Shown: positions 25,388-35,038, counted from the stretch's first letter. The stretch: DNA of 64,000 nt from Vibrio penaeicida (GCF_019977755.1 NZ_AP025145.1:930001-994000), one strand, 5' to 3'. Translations and numbers: made by a program. The notes: generated by a model not told the origin, from the letters alone.

Positions 25388-26362
25388 CTACTTGTGTAAG
25401 CTAAACGAGAAAAACTCACTCGTGCCGTCATCGTTATCACTGGCTAATGCGCCTTCAATGGATTCTGGGGTGCTGACTTTTATCGAAACGGATTCAACCT
25501 TGGTAATAACCGGTTTGCCATTCTTGTCTATGGATTGAGCGTATGGGCTAAGATCCAATGTCTTAGTCTCACTGAGCTGTCCAACTTCAAAATGACCGAC
25601 AAAGCTGCCTAAGATCTCTCCATCGTTATAGGCATCTCCTGTTGCTTCTACCGAAGCGGTAAAGACTAAGCTATCTGTTTCTTCCCAATACGTGCCGCCA
25701 GAAAGACCCGCTTCAAATCCTTGAACGTTAGGAAGCGAAACATGATACGTGCGCAAAGAGTCGATTTTGTCTTTTTTACCTAAAAGGTAGTCCTCAAACT
25801 CTGCGGCTGTAAGGGAAAAGATAATGTTTGAGCCGCCATTTCCACGGTTGAAGATGTAAGCCGTGTCTTCTGAAATAGCCAACCCTTCGATGTTTAGCTC
25901 TTGCTTACCACTGAATTTGCTAGCGCGGTATAACTGCTCATAAAGCGCGACCAGTGAACGCTCAATCTTGACGCCCTTATCTTTGCTGATGACGTATGCC
26001 CACTCGCGAATCTCTTGTTTGCTTCCCGAGCCAAGAAGAACCAAAGCTGGGCGACCGTTTACGGTGAACGACTCCATGGCTTCAAAATCTGGTTTTACTT
26101 TTTTAAGAATTCGACCATTGTCGCCGACAGGATAATGCTTAATCAGGTCTTGGCTAAGGATATTGAAATCCAAGTCCATGTTGTAAAGCCAAGGCGAATC
26201 ATCCCCAACTGCATACAATGTCGTCCCGTCTATCACCACACCGGAAGCAGAAGGGAAGGTGGTATTTAAAAGAGGCTCAGATACAGAAAGGCTGGTTGCC
26301 TGAGCAGAAAACGCCAACGCACTGCTAATGGTCAGTGCTAAAGCTGTTGCTTTTTTAAACAT
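25388..26362 (-). CDS. Secreted beta-propeller-like protein, paralogue B
   Basis: A 324-residue exported protein with a signal peptide (about 1-22, ending SAQA). It aligns along its full length with the next gene downstream, sharing the SASGVV, YAVGDDSPWLYNM, GSGSK-x-x-IREWA, ELNIEGLA, NRGNGGSN and GEILGSFVG segments. As in its paralogue, several acidic turns are conserved that could bind calcium. The function is unknown. It ends in ASDNDDGTSEFFSF, as its paralogue does with one change. Confidence 0.8.
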   Translation of the reverse strand: MFKKATALALTISSALAFSAQATSLSVSEPLLNTTFPSASGVVIDGTTLYAVGDDSPWLYNMDLDFNILSQDLIKHYPVGDNGRILKKVKPDFEAMESFTVNGRPALVLLGSGSKQEIREWAYVISKDKGVKIERSLVALYEQLYRASKFSGKQELNIEGLAISEDTAYIFNRGNGGSNIIFSLTAAEFEDYLLGKKDKIDSLRTYHVSLPNVQGFEAGLSGGTYWEETDSLVFTASVEATGDAYNDGEILGSFVGHFEVGQLSETKTLDLSPYAQSIDKNGKPVITKVESVSIKVSTPESIEGALASDNDDGTSEFFSFSLHK

Positions 26363-26617
26363 GGAAAATTCCTTAAAAACTATTTAGTTAGGATTGATTG
26401 GAATCTATCACTCGCGTTTTATATCCACTAGTTGAATATGAGCTTGTCACTAAAAAAGTTTATTGTTTTTGGGCTGACCTCACGTCTATAAATCTCACTA
26501 TTCAGTGAATTCTCATTTGGTTCCGAAAATGGCTAGTTTGAGTTTCAAAATTGAGTAGACTGGGTAACATCAGCTTCACATATGTAATCAGAGTTTTCAG
26601 CTAAGGATGCGACGCCA

Positions 26618-28000
26618 ATGAGTAATCAGCCACTTTCAATTGAGGAATGTCAGCGAGCGAGAATGGCACGAGATCAGCGGTTTGATGGTCGTTTCTATGT
26701 AGCCGTAAAAACAACCGGTATTTTCTGCCGTCCTATCTGCCCTGCAAATTTACCGCAGGAAAAGAACGTGACTTACTATTTCGACCAAGCACAAGCTTTG
26801 CAGGCTGGGTTTCGTCCGTGTTTGCGTTGTCGGCCAGACAGTGCACCCAGCTCTTGGGCTTGGAAAGGGGCAGAAACATCGTTCCAGCGTGCGATCAAGC
26901 TGATAGAGCAAGGTGCTCTGCAATCCGGTGGTATTTCCGATTTGTCTGATCGTTTAGGTATCTCTGATCGCTACCTAAGAAAACTCTTTGATAAGTACCT
27001 CGGCATGTCTCCCAAGCAATACGCGCAGTATCACAAGCTGATGTTCGCAAAACAGCTTTTGCATGAAAGCTCAATAACCATTAGTGACATTGCATTTGCC
27101 AGTGGCTTTAACAGTGTGAGGCGGTTCAATGATGCATTTAAAAGCTTGTTAAAGCTTACGCCCACCCAAGTGAGAAAATCTGAGGGTGATGCATCGAAAA
27201 CCAATCATGTACGTTTAGGCTTCAAATCGCCTTTGCATTGGCAGCACATGCTGAATTTCTATCGGATGCGTTCCATTGAAGGAGTCGAAACGATTGGAGA
27301 CGATTTTTACGAGCGTCACTTTAGTTTAAATGGATCAAAAGGCTGGTTTCGGGCTTCTGTGATTTCTAACCAACACATGCAGGTTGAATTCGAACTTGAT
27401 GATATTACCCAATTGAAAGCATTAGTGGTCAAGCTACGTCGTATGTTTGATCTTGATGTCAGCATTTCCGAAGTTGAGCACCACCTAACAGCGATAGCAC
27501 CAGATCTAATCCGAGAAAGTGGGATCAGAATCCCCGGCGTTTGGAGCCCTTGGGAAGCAGGGGTAAGAGCCATCTTAGGGCAGCAAGTATCCGTTAAAGC
27601 GGCGATAGGTCAGCTTAATTTGTTGACTGAGAAACTGAATTCGACAGATAAATCAAAAGACAGTTCGGGTATCCAATATTTCCCTACGCCAGAGCAAGTG
27701 GCGAGTGCAGATTTAACCTTCCTTAGAATGCCTAACAGTCGAAAAGAAACGCTGGCTCGATTTGCAGATTATTGTTTGAACAATCCCGATGCCGATCCAT
27801 CTGAATGGATAGAAATAAAAGGGGTTGGACCGTGGACCATTAATTACGCTCAGCTTCGAGGTCAGTCCATAGCCAATTGCTTTTTAAGTGGCGATCTTAT
27901 CGTTAAGAAGGCGATGGTCCACTATCCAGAAATGTCACCTGAAAATGTCGCCCCTTGGGGCAGTTACGCCACCTTACATTGTTGGAATTTACCACTATGA
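26618..28000 (+). CDS. AdaA-AlkA fusion: methyl-sensing AraC regulator with 3-methyladenine glycosylase
   Basis: A 460-residue two-function DNA repair protein. Residues 10-75 form the Ada zinc domain with Cys37, Cys41, Cys68 and Cys71 (FCRPICPAN and PCLRCRPDS), where Cys37 would accept a methyl group from phosphotriesters. An AraC HTH pair follows (about 85-180, with ISDIAFASGFNSVRRFNDAFK). From about 195 it is an AlkA-type DNA glycosylase with the helix-hairpin-helix IKGVGPWTINYA and catalytic Asp426 in LSGDLIVKK. The domain order is seen in Proteobacteria and Actinobacteria. It is translationally coupled (ATGA) to the ogt-type gene downstream, forming an adaptive-response operon. Confidence 0.93.
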   Translation: MSNQPLSIEECQRARMARDQRFDGRFYVAVKTTGIFCRPICPANLPQEKNVTYYFDQAQALQAGFRPCLRCRPDSAPSSWAWKGAETSFQRAIKLIEQGALQSGGISDLSDRLGISDRYLRKLFDKYLGMSPKQYAQYHKLMFAKQLLHESSITISDIAFASGFNSVRRFNDAFKSLLKLTPTQVRKSEGDASKTNHVRLGFKSPLHWQHMLNFYRMRSIEGVETIGDDFYERHFSLNGSKGWFRASVISNQHMQVEFELDDITQLKALVVKLRRMFDLDVSISEVEHHLTAIAPDLIRESGIRIPGVWSPWEAGVRAILGQQVSVKAAIGQLNLLTEKLNSTDKSKDSSGIQYFPTPEQVASADLTFLRMPNSRKETLARFADYCLNNPDADPSEWIEIKGVGPWTINYAQLRGQSIANCFLSGDLIVKKAMVHYPEMSPENVAPWGSYATLHCWNLPL

Positions 28001-28485
28001 AAAACTCATCTGAAAACGTTTATACCATTTTGTCCAGCAAACTGGGGGATGTCACGATCCAAGCAAATGATGACGGTTTGTTAGGTATTTGGTTTGAAAC
28101 GTATACGACAAAACCACAAAAACTAGGACGTGAAGATCGCAAGCACAATGTATTAGCTGAAACTTGCAAGCAGCTTACGGAATACTTCGAAGGGAGCCGA
28201 AAAACCTTTGATGTGCCCCTTGCAGCAAAAGGCACCGATTTCCAAAAACAGGTGTGGCAAGCGTTAACGCAAATTCCTTTTGGAGAAACTTGGAGTTATC
28301 AAGATCTCGCAAACATTATTGGCAACCCGAAAGCGGTGCGAGCAGTCGGGCTTGCCAACGGCAAAAACCCTATATCTGTGATTGTGCCGTGCCACCGCGT
28401 GATAGGCAAAAGCGGTAAGTTAACCGGATACGCTGGTGGGTTAGAACGCAAAGAAGCGTTATTGAAGTTGGAAGGGATTCTTTGA
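27997..28485 (+). CDS. ogt: Methylated-DNA-protein-cysteine methyltransferase (Ogt-type)
   Basis: A 162-residue suicide repair enzyme that transfers alkyl groups from O6-alkylguanine or O4-alkylthymine to its active cysteine. The active site is PCHRVIG with Cys132, preceded by the HTH-like segment SYQDLANIIGNPKAVRAVG and followed by GYAGGLERKEALL. I start it at the ATG that overlaps the previous stop (ATGA); the frame is open 14 codons further upstream, but that would place the start inside the glycosylase. It shares a transcript with the AdaA-AlkA gene. Confidence 0.93.
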   Translation: MKNSSENVYTILSSKLGDVTIQANDDGLLGIWFETYTTKPQKLGREDRKHNVLAETCKQLTEYFEGSRKTFDVPLAAKGTDFQKQVWQALTQIPFGETWSYQDLANIIGNPKAVRAVGLANGKNPISVIVPCHRVIGKSGKLTGYAGGLERKEALLKLEGIL

Positions 28486-28592
28486 GTATCCTTCAATTGA
28501 CCTCTGGATGCACGGTACGGTGAATGGCGCTGTACATCTAGAGGCATTATGGACCGAATGACGACGAATAGGATTAGGCAGTGTTATTCCAG

Positions 28593-29798
28593 CTAGCGTG
28601 TAAACCCAAGGTGGGTTGTTGGGATCAGCAATTCGTTAGACATAACCAAGTGGTAATTGCCTTTGTGAACAATATCTTCGGAACTTGCATCAAGCAAAAT
28701 TGTTAAGTGATGGGCCAAATCTGGCAGAAGCCTTTTCTTTGTGTTGAGCGTAACATCATCTAAGAAACCCTGACCCAATGCGGCAAGTTCATCACCAATA
28801 ACGATGAAGTCTGGGTTGAGCTGATTCACAATATTGATTAGACCATGCGATAAACAGACTGCGAGGTGATGAACAGCGTTTTTCGCATCGACATCGCCTT
28901 CATGAAATTTCGATATCACAGATTCTAGTGTGACCGATTGGCGTTGGGTTAAATCTTCGTAGTGTTGAATCAGTGCCTTGCTTGAACAATACAGTTCTAA
29001 GCAGCCAATGTTTCCGCATTTACATTCCTCTCCCTGAAAGTTAATCGAAGTGTGACCAATTTCCCCAGCGGAACCAAGACTACCGTGATACACCTGACCA
29101 TCAATAACAAGACCAGAACCCACCCCCTGACCCAGAGAAACATAGAGCAAGGCTGTTGGTGAATATTGTGCACGCAGTTCTTTCCATACCGACAATGATG
29201 CAGCTTTCGCATCGTGGCTGGCGTAAATAGGGCAGTCTTCAAAAGTCTCTTCCAAATAGGCAATAAAGTCGAAGTCTTGCCAATTTTGTGTGTCTGTCAT
29301 GAGCATCATTCGATGATCCGACTCTAAAAAAGGACCAGGCATGGCGACGCCAATCCCCAATAATTCTATTTGGTCCGCTACTTTGATCTCTTTGACAAGT
29401 GAAATGATGTCGTTGGCAACCACGCTAAAGTTTAAATCGTGGTCGATAGAGTGAGTTTGCGTATGGATAAGTTTTCCAGATAAATCAAAAATAGAAATCG
29501 AGAAGTTTAGGCGTTGCAACCTAATCGATAAGATTTTTAAATACTGTTCATTGAAGCCTAAATCGATTGAACGCCGACCTCGCGCCGCTTTTTGCGTTCC
29601 AATTTCAACAATTATGCCTTCCTCAATAAGAGGTTTGATTGCGCGGGTTACGGTTGCCTGATCTAATCCAACTGATTGACTTATTTCCTTTCGCGAGCAG
29701 CTTCCGTTTTGGTGCAAGGCGGTAAGGATAACGCGTTTGTTGTGGCTTTGAACGTCGTCCATGGACACACCAACACCACCGCGTAGAGATCTTTTCAT
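28593..29798 (-). CDS. ROK-family transcriptional regulator of the sucrose/fructoside locus
   Basis: A 401-residue repressor with an N-terminal winged HTH (about 15-75; NGSCSRKEISQSVGLDQATVTRAIKPLIEEGII) and a ROK sugar-kinase-like domain. The ROK zinc motif is CKCGNIGCLE and the glycine-rich GQGVGSGLVIDG segment is preserved. It lies divergent from the GH32 hydrolase gene. Two copies of TTTAATTG-N7-CAATTAAA, one before GH32 and one before the aldolase gene, are the likely binding sites, with fructose or a phosphorylated fructose as candidate inducer. Confidence 0.9.
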   Translation of the reverse strand: MKRSLRGGVGVSMDDVQSHNKRVILTALHQNGSCSRKEISQSVGLDQATVTRAIKPLIEEGIIVEIGTQKAARGRRSIDLGFNEQYLKILSIRLQRLNFSISIFDLSGKLIHTQTHSIDHDLNFSVVANDIISLVKEIKVADQIELLGIGVAMPGPFLESDHRMMLMTDTQNWQDFDFIAYLEETFEDCPIYASHDAKAASLSVWKELRAQYSPTALLYVSLGQGVGSGLVIDGQVYHGSLGSAGEIGHTSINFQGEECKCGNIGCLELYCSSKALIQHYEDLTQRQSVTLESVISKFHEGDVDAKNAVHHLAVCLSHGLINIVNQLNPDFIVIGDELAALGQGFLDDVTLNTKKRLLPDLAHHLTILLDASSEDIVHKGNYHLVMSNELLIPTTHLGFTR

Positions 29799-29970
29799 CG
29801 TGTAAAACCTTAATCTGCTTCTATTGTTATGGATATCATCGGATTAACAAGTACATGATCAATTAAATTTCAAATCCATTTAAATCAATAAGCTAATCGT
29901 ATTCTTGTATGTGCCTAACAGAGAGAGTGTGAGCGCAATCTCAAGTTAACCATACTATATTTGTTCTCTA

Positions 29971-30009
29971 CAATTAAATAGCCTAATTTAATTGCATCTA
30001 ACAATTAAA
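29971..30009. promoter_or_regulatory. ROK operator before GH32 gene
   Basis: TTTAATTG-N7-CAATTAAA at 29987-30009, with an extra CAATTAAA half-site at 29971-29978 that also pairs with the first arm. The same sequence with the same 7-bp spacer stands before the aldolase gene (31728-31750), only two spacer bases differing. It ends 27 bp before the GH32 start codon, so a bound protein would block transcription or its start. Confidence 0.7.
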
Positions 30010-30036
30010 TAAAATATGAATCGTACAGGGACGTAT

Positions 30037-31560
30037 ATGACATTCGACAAAAAGAAGCATCAAGACAAAATAAATCAAGTAGAACAGTATATTAGGAAAC
30101 ATAGTGCCGACGTAAAGCAGCATCATTGGCGTGAACATTATCATTACCAGGCCCCCGTGGGGTGGATTAACGATCCTCATGGTTTAGTTCAAATAGATGG
30201 GGTATATCACCTGTTTTATCAGCATCACCCGTTTAGTGGGAAGTGGGGAACCATGCATTGGGGGCACGCAACCAGTAATGACCTAATTCATTGGAAAACA
30301 CTGCCAGAAGCTTTGGCACCAAGTGAAGATTATGATGGTTGGGATGGCGGTGGCATCTTTACCGGAAGTGCAGTGAACAATGATGGAGAGCTCACTCTTT
30401 TTTATACGGGCTGCGCTCAGGACAGACAAGTACAATGTATGGCGACTTCGAAAGACGGTGTCAACTTTGACAAATACGATGGAAATCCAATTATTACCGA
30501 CCCACCAGAAGGCATTAACCTCCATGATTTCCGTGATCCCAAAGTATGGAAACACGAAGGTAAGTGGTACATGGTTACCGGTGTTACTGATGGGGTTAGC
30601 GACTTAATTAACGCCTCTAATTACGAGACCAACGGGTTTGGTAAAGTGTGCATGCACCGATCCGACGATCTGAAAAAATGGGAATTTGTAGGGTACTGTG
30701 TCGAGAGTCTTGGTGAGTTAGGTACCATGCTTGAATGTCCGAACATGTTCAAATTAGGTGGAAAACACGTCTTAATGTATTCACCTATGGGACTTCAACA
30801 GCGACAAGCCATATATTTGGTTGGGGACTTGGATTACAAAACGGGCAAATTCCATTGGTCGGTGATGGGATCGGTTGATTGGGGCTTTGATTATTACGCA
30901 CCTCAAGTATTTGATGATGAACAAGGACGAACTTTGATTCAAGCGTGGATCGGATCTTGGCCGTTTATGCCTTGGTGTGATGGGACCTATGACACCAGTG
31001 CTCTCGGCTGGTATGGAAGTATTTCCCTGCCAAGGGAAGTGTCACTTTGCCAAGATGGAAAACTTTCATTTAGACCAGTTTCTGAAGTGGAAATGTTGCG
31101 CCATTCACCTAAACGGTATAGCCGAGTTGAATTGAGTGATGGCGAAAAGTTTGCTTTTACTGCAGGAGACAACATTCATTGTGAAATTCTTGCCGACATT
31201 GATGTATCCGCGAGTGAGTGTGAAAGCATTGTCTTTGAAATTCGTAGTAAAGGGGAGCAAAAAACGTTGATTGAACTTGACTTCAAGCGAGGAGAGTTGG
31301 TGTTTGATCGTTCTCAGTCTGGCAATATTTCCGCATTGCGCAGAACCTGCGCCTTAGAATCAACGAGAGACGATAAGTTAAACATACGAATTTTCATGGA
31401 CAGTATTTCGGTAGAAATCTTTACTGATCATGGCAGAACGACAATGACCAACAACATTTTTTCAGATGAAACGAGCGATGGGCTTTATGTCTACGCTAAA
31501 AAAGGCAGCGCAACGATCCGTTCACTCAAAACATTTGGAATGAAAAACGTTTCAGAATAG
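30037..31560 (+). CDS. GH32 beta-fructosidase / sucrose-6-phosphate hydrolase
   Basis: A 507-residue glycoside hydrolase that cleaves terminal beta-fructosyl bonds of sucrose, sucrose-phosphate or fructo-oligosaccharides. The three catalytic motifs are present: WINDPHG (nucleophile Asp46), FRDP (Asp167) and ECP (acid/base Glu233). The C-terminal third is the beta-sandwich module. No signal peptide, so it works in the cytoplasm on imported substrate. I chose the ATG at 30037 because AGGGA lies 5 bases upstream; the in-frame ATG at 30016 has no ribosome site and lies only 6 bp after the operator. It is followed by its own terminator and is thus a separate unit from the aldolase operon, but shares the operator type. 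Confidence 0.92.
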   Translation: MTFDKKKHQDKINQVEQYIRKHSADVKQHHWREHYHYQAPVGWINDPHGLVQIDGVYHLFYQHHPFSGKWGTMHWGHATSNDLIHWKTLPEALAPSEDYDGWDGGGIFTGSAVNNDGELTLFYTGCAQDRQVQCMATSKDGVNFDKYDGNPIITDPPEGINLHDFRDPKVWKHEGKWYMVTGVTDGVSDLINASNYETNGFGKVCMHRSDDLKKWEFVGYCVESLGELGTMLECPNMFKLGGKHVLMYSPMGLQQRQAIYLVGDLDYKTGKFHWSVMGSVDWGFDYYAPQVFDDEQGRTLIQAWIGSWPFMPWCDGTYDTSALGWYGSISLPREVSLCQDGKLSFRPVSEVEMLRHSPKRYSRVELSDGEKFAFTAGDNIHCEILADIDVSASECESIVFEIRSKGEQKTLIELDFKRGELVFDRSQSGNISALRRTCALESTRDDKLNIRIFMDSISVEIFTDHGRTTMTNNIFSDETSDGLYVYAKKGSATIRSLKTFGMKNVSE

Positions 31561-31591
31561 AAAATCGAATAACGTATTAAATGCCTTATAG

Positions 31592-31625
31592 AAAGCCTTT
31601 TCCATTGATTGGAAAGGGCTTTTTC
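31592..31625 (+). terminator. Intrinsic terminator after GH32
   Basis: AAAGCCTTTTCC pairs with GGAAAGGGCTTT (one G-U pair) across a 7-nt loop, followed by a T-run. It separates the GH32 transcript from the aldolase operon. Confidence 0.85.
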
Positions 31626-31715
31626 TTTGAGAGCTGCTTTTTCCTTTACGATCTGCTCTGATTAAAAAATGATCCATTTCACAATTTGATAACACATTAA
31701 TTGTTTGATGCAATT

Positions 31716-31762
31716 ATATACCTTACATTTAATTGCAGGTAACAATTAAATGTAAGGTATAT
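31716..31762. promoter_or_regulatory. Perfect 20-bp-arm palindrome containing the ROK operator
   Basis: The arm 31716-31735 (starting ATATACCTTACATTTAATTG) is the exact reverse complement of 31743-31762, with a 7-nt spacer CAGGTAA. The inner 8+8 bp are the same TTTAATTG/CAATTAAA operator as before GH32. The palindrome ends 9 bp before the aldolase start codon and abuts its GGAAA ribosome site. It can work as DNA operator and, in RNA, as a strong hairpin next to the start site. Confidence 0.75.
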
Positions 31763-31771
31763 ACGGAAATT

Positions 31772-32830
31772 ATGGCTATAGTGACGTTAAGACAACTCTT
31801 GGACCACGCAGCAGAACACGATTATGGCGTGCCCGCATTTAATATCAGCAACATGGAGCAAGGGCTGGCGATAGTGAGAGCGGCAGCGAAATGCGACTCT
31901 GGTGTGATTTTACAAGCCAGTATCAATGCTCGGAAAAGCTATGCAGGTGACATCATGCTTTACAAAATGGTGACCGCTTTGTCAGAAATGTTTCCCAAAA
32001 CACCCATCGTGCTTCATCAGGATCACGGCAACAGTGAGGAAACATGCTTGTCTGCCATTCGACATGGGTTTACATCCGTCATGATGGATGGGTCACTTGA
32101 GCGCGATGCTTCGACTCCTAGTGAATATCAGTACAACGTTGATATCACCCAACGTGTTTCCCAAATGGCACACTGGGTTGGGGCTTCTGTTGAAGGTGAA
32201 CTGGGTTGTATTGGCTCGCTAGAAACTGGCGAAGCAGAGGCAGAAGACGGGGCCGGGGCAGTAGGTAAACTTGAGTTAAGCCAACTTCTGACGGATCCCA
32301 ACCAAGCAGTGGATTTCGTTGGAAAAACGCGTGTCGATGCGCTTGCCATTGCGTGTGGTACCAGCCACGGTGCTTACAAATTCAGCCGTAAACCCGATGG
32401 TGAAATACTCGCGATGAATGTGATTGAAGCCATTCATAAAAAGCTCCCCAACACGCATTTAGTGATGCACGGCGCGTCGTCTGTACCACAATATCTACAG
32501 GATCTCATTAACGAATTTGGCGGAGAAATGCCTCAAACCTATGGGGTGCCGGTAGAGGAGATTGAGCGCGGGATCAAACTGGGTGTGCGTAAGATAAATA
32601 TCGATACCGACTGCCGTATGGCAATGTCAGGTCGGTTTAGAAAACTCGCTATGCAAGAACCACTAGAGTTTGACCCCAGAAAATTCTTGCTGGCAGCCAT
32701 GGAAGAATTAACGACCCTTTGCCTCAACCGTTTTGAACGTTTTGGGTGCGCGGGGCATGGTTCAAAGATTACGCCAATTTCACTGGATGACATGGCGAGC
32801 CGATATGCGCATGGCGACCTTTCTCGCTAG
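31772..32830 (+). CDS. Class II fructose-bisphosphate aldolase
   Basis: A 352-residue zinc aldolase that splits fructose-1,6-bisphosphate (or a related ketose-phosphate) into two trioses. The class II signatures are present: [13 protein letters not shown] at the N-terminus, zinc ligand region LHQDHGNS (His85), [13 protein letters not shown], and VMHGASSVP with NIDTDCRMA further on. Its length fits the larger Calvin-cycle-type subgroup. I start it at ATG 31772 with GGAAA upstream; the open frame 13 codons longer lies inside the palindrome. It is first in the FrcBCA-type operon and is regulated by the operator before it, so it probably serves fructose use rather than central glycolysis. Confidence 0.9.
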   Translation: MAIVTLRQLLDHAAEHDYGVPAFNISNMEQGLAIVRAAAKCDSGVILQASINARKSYAGDIMLYKMVTALSEMFPKTPIVLHQDHGNSEETCLSAIRHGFTSVMMDGSLERDASTPSEYQYNVDITQRVSQMAHWVGASVEGELGCIGSLETGEAEAEDGAGAVGKLELSQLLTDPNQAVDFVGKTRVDALAIACGTSHGAYKFSRKPDGEILAMNVIEAIHKKLPNTHLVMHGASSVPQYLQDLINEFGGEMPQTYGVPVEEIERGIKLGVRKINIDTDCRMAMSGRFRKLAMQEPLEFDPRKFLLAAMEELTTLCLNRFERFGCAGHGSKITPISLDDMASRYAHGDLSR

Positions 32831-32998
32831 TTATCTATCGATTAGTTAACAGCAGAAAACATTCATAAAACAGCATAGAACATCAGAGAACTCGCATTTG
32901 TGTTTAACCGTTGTACTCATGAATGCTTGAAAATGGGTGGTAATCATCCACCAAGTTTATTGGATGCCTAAGCATCGATACGTAGAAGGAACGAGGAC

Positions 32999-34081
32999 AT
33001 GAAAAAAGGAACGTTACTGAACATGGCAGTTGTCGCTGCTATTTCATCAACATTGTCATTACCTAGCTCTGCGGTAGAACCCAAAAAGGGATTACAAATT
33101 GCAGATTTAGGACAACCTGAAACCAATCCTTGGGTGATCAATCGCCATCGATTCGAGCGATGCGTCGCGGATGCGCTGGGAGTGAAATTAAACGAATTCG
33201 ATGACCAAAACTCGGAAGAAAAGCACATTAGCCAAGCTGAGTCGATTATCGCTTCGCAACCAGATGGCGTTGTATTCAACCCATTAACATCCCCCGCGGG
33301 TCTGCAAGTTGCACGTTTACTCGAGCGAAATAAAACCCCTGGTGTCGCTGTAGGTCGTTTGGTTGTCAGTGACTACGATAGAGATTACCCAAATGGGAAG
33401 TACTTTATTGGACAAGTGACTCAAAATAACACCACATGGGGTGAAGCTATTGCACAAGCAGCGGTGATCGCGGGTCATAAAAAAGTTGCCATGATTTGGA
33501 ACCAAAAAGGCGTAACGTCGGCTGAGGAAATTTGGAAAGGCGCTGAAAGTGTATTTGAAAATCATTCGGATGTAGAAGTGATTGCGGAATCATGGGATCG
33601 ACTTACCCGTGAAAACGGCATTAAGTACGCCGAGCAGTATTTAGCGCGTTTTCAAGAAGGTGAGTTAGACGCCATCATTGTTCTTGGCGCGGTTGCCGGT
33701 CTCGGCAGTCAATTCGCTATCGAACAAGCGAAACGGACGGACGTCTCGGTGATTACAACCGATATAGATGAACAAGTGGCTCAACACATCAAAAATGATC
33801 GTCTTGAGTTCAGTATCGGTGGTCACTGGATGGTTGGCGGGTTTGGATTAATCCAACTGTACGATTACCTTCACGGATTCCCTGTTGAAGATACACAACC
33901 CCTTTTCAGTTTGATTCCGGTAACAAAAGCCAACGTAGATACTTACTCAAACGGGTTACTCAATGGCTGTATTTTAAGCCCTGAAGACATTCGCAGTTTA
34001 TCTAGGGTTTATAACCCTGACGCAAATCTCCCAGGGTTTATCGACAGCTTCTCAAAAAGTTGGGAGCAATTTGTCAAGTAA
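32999..34081 (+). CDS. Periplasmic sugar-binding protein (FrcB-like)
   Basis: A 360-residue ribose-class binding protein. The signal peptide runs to about residue 25 (SLPSSA). The two-lobe Peripla_BP_4 pattern is visible: AESIIASQPDGVVFNPL, an IAQAAVIAGHKKVAMIW segment, and DAIIVLGAVAGLGSQFAIEQA with VITTDIDEQV. GAGGA precedes the ATG by about 6 bases. It is 168 bp after the aldolase stop, followed by kinases and its cognate ATPase and permease. By neighbours the substrate is fructose or a fructosyl sugar such as sucrose. Confidence 0.88.
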   Translation: MKKGTLLNMAVVAAISSTLSLPSSAVEPKKGLQIADLGQPETNPWVINRHRFERCVADALGVKLNEFDDQNSEEKHISQAESIIASQPDGVVFNPLTSPAGLQVARLLERNKTPGVAVGRLVVSDYDRDYPNGKYFIGQVTQNNTTWGEAIAQAAVIAGHKKVAMIWNQKGVTSAEEIWKGAESVFENHSDVEVIAESWDRLTRENGIKYAEQYLARFQEGELDAIIVLGAVAGLGSQFAIEQAKRTDVSVITTDIDEQVAQHIKNDRLEFSIGGHWMVGGFGLIQLYDYLHGFPVEDTQPLFSLIPVTKANVDTYSNGLLNGCILSPEDIRSLSRVYNPDANLPGFIDSFSKSWEQFVK

Positions 34082-34177
34082 CTAGAGTTCAAGTCGTAGT
34101 TTTAGTCAGTCGTTTCATGGGATGAAGGCATAACGCCTTCTCCTATGAAGACTAAAACCACACTCGGAGGAATCGAA

Positions 34178-35038
34178 TTGAGTAACGTTTTATTTATTGG
34201 CCGTTCCACCCTCGACGTGATCAGCTTGGTATCGTCTTTCCCTAAGCCAGATTCAAAAGCAAAAGCAATCAGTAATTTCATGGGAGCTGGCGGATCTGCG
34301 TTGAATGCGGCGGTAACGTGTTCTTGGTTAGGGGCGAATGTGACACTGTTGACTTCGCTAGGTCGAGATTGCGCAGCGAAAGAGATTGTGGAAGCTGACC
34401 TCAAAGAACACAAGGTTAAGTACATCGATATTTGTGAAGAAGAGGCCTATCAAATTCCGGTTTCTTCCATTATTTCATCTGCCGATGATGCGGCAAGGCT
34501 TGTAGTGAATGCCGCGCAAGAAGAATGTAGGGATGTCAGCCATAATCTATCTGTATTTGAACAGCAATTTGATTTGGTCTTGATCGATCAATATGAACGC
34601 CACTTTGTTGAAAAGTATCAAGAAGAAATAAAAGGGTTAGGTTGCCCTATTGTTTTAGATGGCGGCAGTGAGAAGCCGTGGAGCGAGTTTTTTCTCAACT
34701 TAGCGGATATCCCTATTGTTTCTGAAAAGTTTAAGCCTTTGGGTGTGGAGTCGTACTTGAACGCTTTTAACGCTCCAGATAGTCGTAGGAATGGGTTTGA
34801 AAATTGGGCGGTAACGTTAGGGCAAAAAGGCGTGAGGTATTCTAGCTATGGCAAGATCCATGAGTTGCCTGCTTGCGATGTTGATGCGGTAGACACGCTG
34901 GGCGCAGGCGACATTTTTCACGGGGCATTTTGCTATTTCTACGCAGAAAATCACGACTTTCAAAACGCGCTAGAGCAAGCAAAAGTGATTGCTGCGAGAG
35001 CATGTACTCAGATGGGGACAAGGAGTTGGATGAAATGA
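34178..35038 (+). CDS. PfkB-family sugar kinase (probable fructokinase)
   Basis: A 286-residue ribokinase-family kinase. It has the N-terminal glycine pair in FMGAGGSALNAAVTCSWLG and the ATP/catalytic motif DTLGAGDIFHGAF near the C-terminus, with the Asp base. I chose the TTG start at 34178, giving MSNVLFIGRSTLDV, because GGAGGA (34166-34171) stands 6 bases upstream; an ATG at 34145 adds 11 residues but has no such site. It overlaps the next gene by 4 bp. The product should phosphorylate fructose released from the imported sugar. Confidence 0.87.
   Translation: MSNVLFIGRSTLDVISLVSSFPKPDSKAKAISNFMGAGGSALNAAVTCSWLGANVTLLTSLGRDCAAKEIVEADLKEHKVKYIDICEEEAYQIPVSSIISSADDAARLVVNAAQEECRDVSHNLSVFEQQFDLVLIDQYERHFVEKYQEEIKGLGCPIVLDGGSEKPWSEFFLNLADIPIVSEKFKPLGVESYLNAFNAPDSRRNGFENWAVTLGQKGVRYSSYGKIHELPACDVDAVDTLGAGDIFHGAFCYFYAENHDFQNALEQAKVIAARACTQMGTRSWMK

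Noticed and set aside
32936-32953. Small hairpin GGTGG/CCACC before the FrcB-like gene as riboswitch or attenuator
   Set aside because: Five base pairs only, no U-tract and no recognisable riboswitch core.
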